Source of the DNA: an uncultured Polyangiaceae bacterium
Lineage (GTDB): Bacteria > Myxococcota_A > Polyangia > Polyangiales > Houyiibacteriaceae
Direction: 5' to 3'
DNA: 7,285 nt
Assembly: GCA_947259605.1 (NCBI GenBank)
Contig: CAMYMX010000167.1
Span: 1 to 7,285 of the forward strand
Made by a program: the position numbers and the translations under genes. Below are positions 1-3,880 of the stretch, one piece after another; position 1 is the stretch's first letter, and every line of letters starts with the position of its first letter. Under the pieces are notes generated by a model. The model did not search any database and was not told the origin of the DNA. It saw only the letters and a list, made by a program, of their open reading frames with translations.

Positions 1-162
1 TAGAAACAGGAATAGGGAAATCCCGCCGAAGTAGTACCAAAATGCCCCGCGACCGACCGGAACCGTCTTGTGCTTGGCCCATTCGGCGAACTTCCCGATG
101 GGGTAGCGATCCTTGGCCCAAGCCAGGAGCGCGCGATCAGGATTTTCGGGTGACGTAGACAT
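1..162 (-). CDS. Cytochrome b (b6/QcrB-type) subunit, N-terminal fragment
   Basis: This is the first 54 codons of an integral-membrane cytochrome b, the quinol-oxidising di-haem subunit of a bc/b6f-type complex; the rest lies beyond the left edge. The visible protein begins MSTSPENPDR, followed by an amphipathic stretch (WAKDRYPIGKFAEWAKHK) and then KTVPVGRGAFWYYFGGISLF. The pattern K-x-VPV-x-R-x-x-FWY-x-x-GG-x-x-LFLF is the conserved entry into the first transmembrane helix of cytochrome b/b6 proteins; the haem-ligand histidines would lie downstream and are not visible. The ATG at 162 sits inside the Rieske gene (26-base overlap) in a different frame and is preceded by AAGGGGACG, a good ribosome-binding site with short spacing. 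The Rieske-then-cytochrome b order is standard for such operons. The family call is fairly secure; the subtype (bacterial bc1, b6f-like, or split b) cannot be decided from this fragment. Confidence 0.85.
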   Translation of the reverse strand, partial: MSTSPENPDRALLAWAKDRYPIGKFAEWAKHKTVPVGRGAFWYYFGGISLFLFL

Positions 163-574
163 CGTCCCCTTGCATGTGCACCTCTAACGCGTCCAGGGGC
201 CTTGGCGGTGGACCCGATACGTTGGTGCCGTTGAGGTCGTAGAAGCCATCGTGGCAAGCACACCAAATTCGCTCTTTGTCCTCGCGGTACTGCACGACGC
301 AGTCGAGGTGTGTGCACTTGGCAAGGAACGCACGAAATGTTCCGTCGGGTTGCCGCACGATCAACGCCGGCTTGCGGCCGAACTTGAAGATCTTTCCCGA
401 GTTGGGGGCCATCTCGGTGAGGGATGCGGCCTTCACAGCAGAGACCGCGGCTTCCTGCTCCGGCGGCGGCATTAGGAAACGAAGCACTGGAAAGAGGACT
501 GACCCCATCCAAGCGAAGGTGCTTCCGCCGAGAAACCAGTTCAGAATCCGTCGTCGATCAAACAAGCGCTTCAC
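137..574 (-). CDS. Rieske [2Fe-2S] protein of a quinol-oxidising bc-type complex
   Basis: This is a 145-residue membrane-anchored Rieske protein that would take one electron from quinol at the outer face of the cytoplasmic membrane and pass it to a cytochrome c. Residues 6-35 hold an Arg-rich start (DRRRILNWFLGG), resembling a Tat signal-anchor, followed by one hydrophobic segment. Cluster box 1 is CTHLDC (Cys87, His89, Cys92) and box 2 is CACHDGFYD (Cys105, Cys107, His108). By homology Cys87, His89, Cys105 and His108 bind the cluster and Cys92-Cys107 form the disulfide. The position of the usual Ser in CPCHGS is Gly110, while the Tyr is kept (Tyr112), which suggests a lowered redox potential and a menaquinol substrate (inference). 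The start is GTG at 574; an in-frame TAG lies about 40 bases upstream with no better start between. The ribosome site is weak (GAACGAAG). A weak sigma-70-like pair (TTGCGA at 633-628, TAGGCT at 610-605) could give a separate promoter. It overlaps the cytochrome b gene downstream. Confidence 0.93.
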   Translation of the reverse strand: MKRLFDRRRILNWFLGGSTFAWMGSVLFPVLRFLMPPPEQEAAVSAVKAASLTEMAPNSGKIFKFGRKPALIVRQPDGTFRAFLAKCTHLDCVVQYREDKERIWCACHDGFYDLNGTNVSGPPPRPLDALEVHMQGDDVYVTRKS

Positions 575-640
575 CTTCGTTCGCCGTCCACCAGGACGAA
601 GCTGAGCCTATCGATGTCCACGGAAATTCGCAATGATTTC

Positions 641-672
641 ATATAGGGATACAGGGGACAGTCCCCTTTTTA
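641..672. repeat. REP-like palindrome GGGGACAGTCCCC with A/T flank
   Basis: A perfect 15-base palindrome around a single central base (AGGGGACAGTCCCCT, 653-667) is followed on the plus strand by TTTTTAAAA and preceded by ATATAGGGATAC. GGGGAC(A/T)GTCCCC cores beside T/A runs resemble dispersed REP-type elements mobilised by RAYT (Y1 transposase-like) proteins, which is recognition from memory rather than a search. It can fold as a 6-bp stem with a 3-base loop. The T run follows the stem only on the plus strand, so it would be a terminator for plus-strand transcription, not for the operon. The A/T flank supplies the TAA stop of the upstream cytochrome gene (670-672). It fills much of the 95-base gap before the Rieske gene. 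Confidence 0.55.
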
Positions 673-1734
673 AAAGACGTCGACGCGGCCGTTGATGTGG
701 GGAGCTTCAATCGTGAGCTGAGTTCCTGCTGCGTTGATGCCTCGGTGGCAGTTGTTGCAGGCGATTGTGGCGTGTCCTGCGGGCGGATTCTGGTGGCAGG
801 CGTTGCAGTCTAGCTCCAGACCCTCTTGATCCCAGGCTACTTCAGGCGTCGTGCCGCCGCGCACGTGGCAGGTCGTCGTGCAACCCTTCGTGTCGAAGTC
901 GTAGCTTGCGTCGGGGCCCCAGGCCGGCTGGAACACCACGTCGACCTCGCCGTTGCCGTGGCGGCCTTCGAGCATCGAGAAGTCCTCGCCGAAGTGGCAT
1001 GCCTGACAATCGAGACCGCTGGGGTTGTTGGCCGAGGGCTCGGAGTGTGACTCATGCGCATAGCCAGCAGGTGGGCCGCGGAAGTAGCACTGGTCTCTGG
1101 GCGGATAGGCGCGCAGCCCATCCCCGTGACAGGTGCCGCAGGCCATCACGCCGCCAGGTAGGCTGTGGCAGTCGGTGCAGTCGGTGGCGCCGGGCGGATA
1201 AACGGTGACTTCGTCGACCGGGGCGGGCGAGCCCGCGTGACATAGCCCGCACGCGTCGCCTCGCTCCGGATCGACGATCGGCTGCCACTCGGTGTCCCGG
1301 AGATAGTTGCCGTGCCAATCGTCGGTGCGCGGATCGTTCCATTGCGCCGGATGCGTGCTTCGAGGGTTGGGTACAGCGCCCTGCACGACCCAAGTCACGA
1401 GCGTCTCGGTATCCTGTGCGTCGAGGAAATCGGCGTGATCGGGCCTCTCCAACGCTTCGAGAATCAGCGCTGTCGGGTCCGGCGGCAACGTGGCAGGCGG
1501 TCCGTCGGGGTCCGGGATGCAGCGAATCGTGAGGAAGTAGTCCTCGACACTATAGGCGGCCGCGGGGAATGGCTCGGCGTGACACCCCACGCAGTTCTCT
1601 TGTAGAAGCGGATCGACATCGGCAAACACGAGCGGCGGCTCCTCGAGCTGGCGCTCCTCGGTGCACCCGGCGGCCGCAAGCGAAGCCGAAACGAGCAGGG
1701 CGGCAGTCAGGAACTGGTAAACCGGGCGAGCCAT
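670..1734 (-). CDS. Octahaem c-type cytochrome lipoprotein, CxxxxCH/CxxCH-repeat type
   Basis: This is a predicted 354-residue exported lipoprotein carrying eight c-type haems. It starts MARPVYQFLTAALLVSA and has a lipobox ending AAGC near residue 34, with Thr at +2, so outer-membrane sorting is plausible. Haem motifs are CVGCH (48), CGLCH (162), CTDCH (186), CGTCH (199), CQACH (243), the unusual CTTTCH (285, three spacer residues), CNACH (310) and CNNCH (326). Residues about 37-125 resemble a class-I cytochrome c domain. The later part shows the layout seen in Geobacter CxxxxCH/CxxCH proteins: CQACH, HGNGEVDV, a C-x(3)-CH, then CNACHQNPPAGH, with a partial second unit HINGRVDV at the very end. 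The ATG at 1734 is chosen because it begins the signal peptide; an in-frame ATG at 1770 would add 12 residues before it. Its A is also the last base of the preceding TGA (TGATG), and no Shine-Dalgarno is visible, so translation is probably coupled to the upstream octahaem gene. Confidence 0.88.
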   Translation of the reverse strand: MARPVYQFLTAALLVSASLAAAGCTEERQLEEPPLVFADVDPLLQENCVGCHAEPFPAAAYSVEDYFLTIRCIPDPDGPPATLPPDPTALILEALERPDHADFLDAQDTETLVTWVVQGAVPNPRSTHPAQWNDPRTDDWHGNYLRDTEWQPIVDPERGDACGLCHAGSPAPVDEVTVYPPGATDCTDCHSLPGGVMACGTCHGDGLRAYPPRDQCYFRGPPAGYAHESHSEPSANNPSGLDCQACHFGEDFSMLEGRHGNGEVDVVFQPAWGPDASYDFDTKGCTTTCHVRGGTTPEVAWDQEGLELDCNACHQNPPAGHATIACNNCHRGINAAGTQLTIEAPHINGRVDVF

Positions 1735-3806
1735 CAGTTTGGGAAAAAGACACCGTGGCAGGGCGCACATTGGTTCGTCGCGGCGACAGGCTGCTCGGCA
1801 GCACGATCGCGACCGGTCACTTCGAACCGATGACTGGCGATATCGTTCCAGTAGTATTGCACCGGTGGTGCACTGCTTGGAATGCCGTCAAAGAGCGCAG
1901 GGACGGAAGCACCGGACTTCGCGGTGGGCACCATGTGACATTCCGTGCAACTAAACTCGCGGGTGACGGAGTCGTGCAGGCCGTCCGGTACTTGCGCGTT
2001 GACGTGCTCGATCACGTTGAGGAACTCCTCGGAGTTGTGACAGACCGTGCAGACCGCATTTGGGTTATCTTCGATGTCCGTCCCGTATACGTCCTTCAAG
2101 TTCGCGTGGGGGCTATGGCAGCCCGTACAGCCTACGATACGAACCGGGTTTCGATAGTGCCTCGAGCGGATGAGATCGGAGTACTGCTGGTAGTTTCCGA
2201 AAGCATCGTCGGACTCGAAGAACTCTGTGGTAGCGCCGCTCACTCGGGTGGTGTGATTCACAGCGAAGTCAGCGCGACGGATGCCCGGCGGGGGCATCTG
2301 ATCATTCGCCGACAGCGGCAAGCCTTTCTCGCCACCGCCGACTCCCAGGGGGCGAGAGTGGCAGCTCCCGCACAACGCCGCCTTGCGCCCCGGGGTGAGT
2401 GAACCCGGCGAAAGGATGTTTCGGCCGTTGGGGCTTGGCATCAAATGGTCGGAGCCTGGGCCGTGACATGACTCGCAGCCAACGTTGATGAGCTCGACGC
2501 GTCCATCCCCGTCATAGTCGAAGGATCCACCCGCATCGACGACGGCACGCGCGGACCAACCGTTGGCATCGCTTCCCCGGAGCCTGTAGCCGGTGAAATG
2601 GCAGCCCGCGCAGTTGTTGTCGAACGACTCGGAGTTCTGGGGTTCGATGAACGGGTTCGGGTCGGCGGGGGGTTTATCGAAATCGAACCACAGGTCGGAG
2701 CGGTAGTCGCGCCACTGCCAGTCGTCCGAGCTGTCGTTCAAGTCATCCCCGTCATAGTTGAATTGCATCGGAAGCACGAAGTAGCTCAGGCTGCCGCCAC
2801 TGTTTTGGCGCCGCGCAAGATATTGCTGCTTCCCGAGAGCGCCTCCATACGTCAGCGCGACCTCGTAAATTTGCGGTGTCGCGCCGCTTCGAGCCATTTC
2901 GACTTCATAGGCTCCGATCACGCCAAGCGGTACGCTCGGGTTTCGTCGAAGATTGATTTCGAAGCTCACGTTGGAGATAGGATCTTCATCATCGACTTTG
3001 ACTTTGCACTTCGATGGATCGTCATGGGTCGATGGCGAGGGGGCGCCGCAATCGAAATAAGAGAGGGTGGTATTCGCGTCGAACATGGCAAGCCCATCGT
3101 CGAAATCGGGCCAGGGCTCGATGTCCTGCATGATCGAACGAACGCCGGGTACTTGAAGGCCGACCATGTGCGCGGTGCGCGCCGTGCTGTGCAGACCGTG
3201 GCAGCCCATGCATGTCGAGCTTCCGACATAGGTCGCCGACGCCCCTGGTTGCGAGCTCACTCGAATGTCGAGCTGCATGCCGACCAGTGATGCAGTCGTA
3301 AAGGCGACGTTGCTGCTGTCGCCACCGGGGAGGTGTTCGCTGTCATCGTGGGCGGGGGTCCACACGACGAAGACCGAGTCGACTTCGTCCGGAAGCATCT
3401 CGAAGCGGTACACACCCGACTCATCGACCGCGGCTTGGTCGTAGTTCTCGCCGTTCGTGTCGAGCAAGTCCTCGATCGGCTCATCGTTGTCGAGCGCTGC
3501 GGTCTCGGACGGAGAGGCGAAGATATCGAACTCGGTCTCCGACAACGATTCGACGTCAGCCGCGGGCACGAGATAGACCGTACCGCCGGGAACCGGTCGT
3601 TGGTTCCCTTCCATCACGCGGCCGACCAAGCCCAGCGGCTCGGGCTCGATGCCCATGTCCGGAGTTTCGCCCGGCGGCCCTTGCGGACCTTCAGGTCCTT
3701 CGGGGCCCTGCTCGCCCGTATCTCCCTTGCAAGCCGCCAACGATACGGTGAGTGAGAAAGCTATCGACCAAAGAAAAAATAGGGCTCGCATTGCTACGAG
3801 CCCCAT
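1734..3806 (-). CDS. Octahaem c-type cytochrome lipoprotein with collagen-like tether and cytochrome c554-like region
   Basis: This is a 690-residue exported multihaem cytochrome, probably an electron carrier in the periplasm or on the outer membrane. The signal peptide (residues 1-26) ends in a lipobox, SLAAC, with Lys at +2. Residues 28-48 are Gly-X-Y triplets (GDT, GEQ, GPE, GPE, GPQ, GPP, GET). Residues about 57-183 look like a beta-sandwich of the carboxypeptidase-regulatory or transthyretin-like sort (GLVGRVMEGNQRPVPGGTVY, later GVYRFEMLP). Eight CXXCH motifs follow: CMGCH 199, CAGCH 399, CESCH 444, CGSCH 479, CTGCH 560, CTVCH 586, CTECH 620, CAPCH 680. CAGCHFTGYRL and NVGCESCHGPGSDH recall the cytochrome c554-like multihaem group. 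A 195-residue haem-free stretch separates haems 1 and 2 and contains Asp-rich loops (DYDGDGRVE lies just before haem 3). The ATG at 3806 has GGGGAAGGG upstream; the ATG at 3791 is an alternative start giving the same mature protein. The substrate or partner is unknown. Confidence 0.9.
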   Translation of the reverse strand: MGLVAMRALFFLWSIAFSLTVSLAACKGDTGEQGPEGPEGPQGPPGETPDMGIEPEPLGLVGRVMEGNQRPVPGGTVYLVPAADVESLSETEFDIFASPSETAALDNDEPIEDLLDTNGENYDQAAVDESGVYRFEMLPDEVDSVFVVWTPAHDDSEHLPGGDSSNVAFTTASLVGMQLDIRVSSQPGASATYVGSSTCMGCHGLHSTARTAHMVGLQVPGVRSIMQDIEPWPDFDDGLAMFDANTTLSYFDCGAPSPSTHDDPSKCKVKVDDEDPISNVSFEINLRRNPSVPLGVIGAYEVEMARSGATPQIYEVALTYGGALGKQQYLARRQNSGGSLSYFVLPMQFNYDGDDLNDSSDDWQWRDYRSDLWFDFDKPPADPNPFIEPQNSESFDNNCAGCHFTGYRLRGSDANGWSARAVVDAGGSFDYDGDGRVELINVGCESCHGPGSDHLMPSPNGRNILSPGSLTPGRKAALCGSCHSRPLGVGGGEKGLPLSANDQMPPPGIRRADFAVNHTTRVSGATTEFFESDDAFGNYQQYSDLIRSRHYRNPVRIVGCTGCHSPHANLKDVYGTDIEDNPNAVCTVCHNSEEFLNVIEHVNAQVPDGLHDSVTREFSCTECHMVPTAKSGASVPALFDGIPSSAPPVQYYWNDIASHRFEVTGRDRAAEQPVAATNQCAPCHGVFFPN
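3663..3725 (-). repeat. Collagen-like Gly-X-Y segment of the octahaem cytochrome
   Basis: Seven consecutive Gly-X-Y triplets begin two residues after the lipid-bearing Cys of the 690-residue cytochrome. The core GPEGPEGPQGPPG is Pro/Glu rich. Such segments can act as stiff spacers or trimerising stalks in bacterial surface proteins; the role here is inferred. The matching segment in the neighbouring decahaem protein lies at 6320-6400. Confidence 0.85.
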
Positions 3807-3841
3807 CGTACACGCCCTTCCCCGAGGTTCAAGGGGTTGTC

Positions 3842-3872
3842 ATCGAGGGGCGCGCAATGCACGCCCCTCGAT
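3842..3872 (-). promoter_or_regulatory. Intercistronic hairpin between decahaem and octahaem genes
   Basis: ATCGAGGGGCG (3842-3852) and CGCCCCTCGAT (3862-3872) form a perfect 11-bp stem with a 9-base loop, starting nine bases past the decahaem stop codon. On the coding strand no U tract follows (GACAACCCC), so it does not look like a simple intrinsic terminator. It could be a Rho-dependent or partial terminator, or a 3' stabiliser that sets the ratio of decahaem to downstream cytochromes. The 74-base gap holds no other clear signal except the downstream gene's ribosome site. Confidence 0.6.
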
Positions 3873-3880
3873 TCAGGTCG

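Noticed and set aside
653..667. GGGGACAGTCCCC hairpin as terminator of the cytochrome operon
   Set aside because: In the operon's direction the T/A run comes before the stem, not after it, and the stem has a very short loop. It reads better as a REP-like repeat.
1735..1770. In-frame upstream ATG at 1770 for the second octahaem gene
   Set aside because: It would add 12 residues before the signal peptide and overlap the upstream gene by 37 bases with no ribosome site; the TGATG start at 1734 is the natural one.
1569..2402. Long plus-strand open frame of 277 codons, and others at 2598-3290 and 4547-5182
   Set aside because: They lie opposite clear multihaem cytochrome genes, have Arg-rich or low-information translations, no recognisable motif, and no ribosome site of note. 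They are antisense shadows of GC-rich coding sequence.
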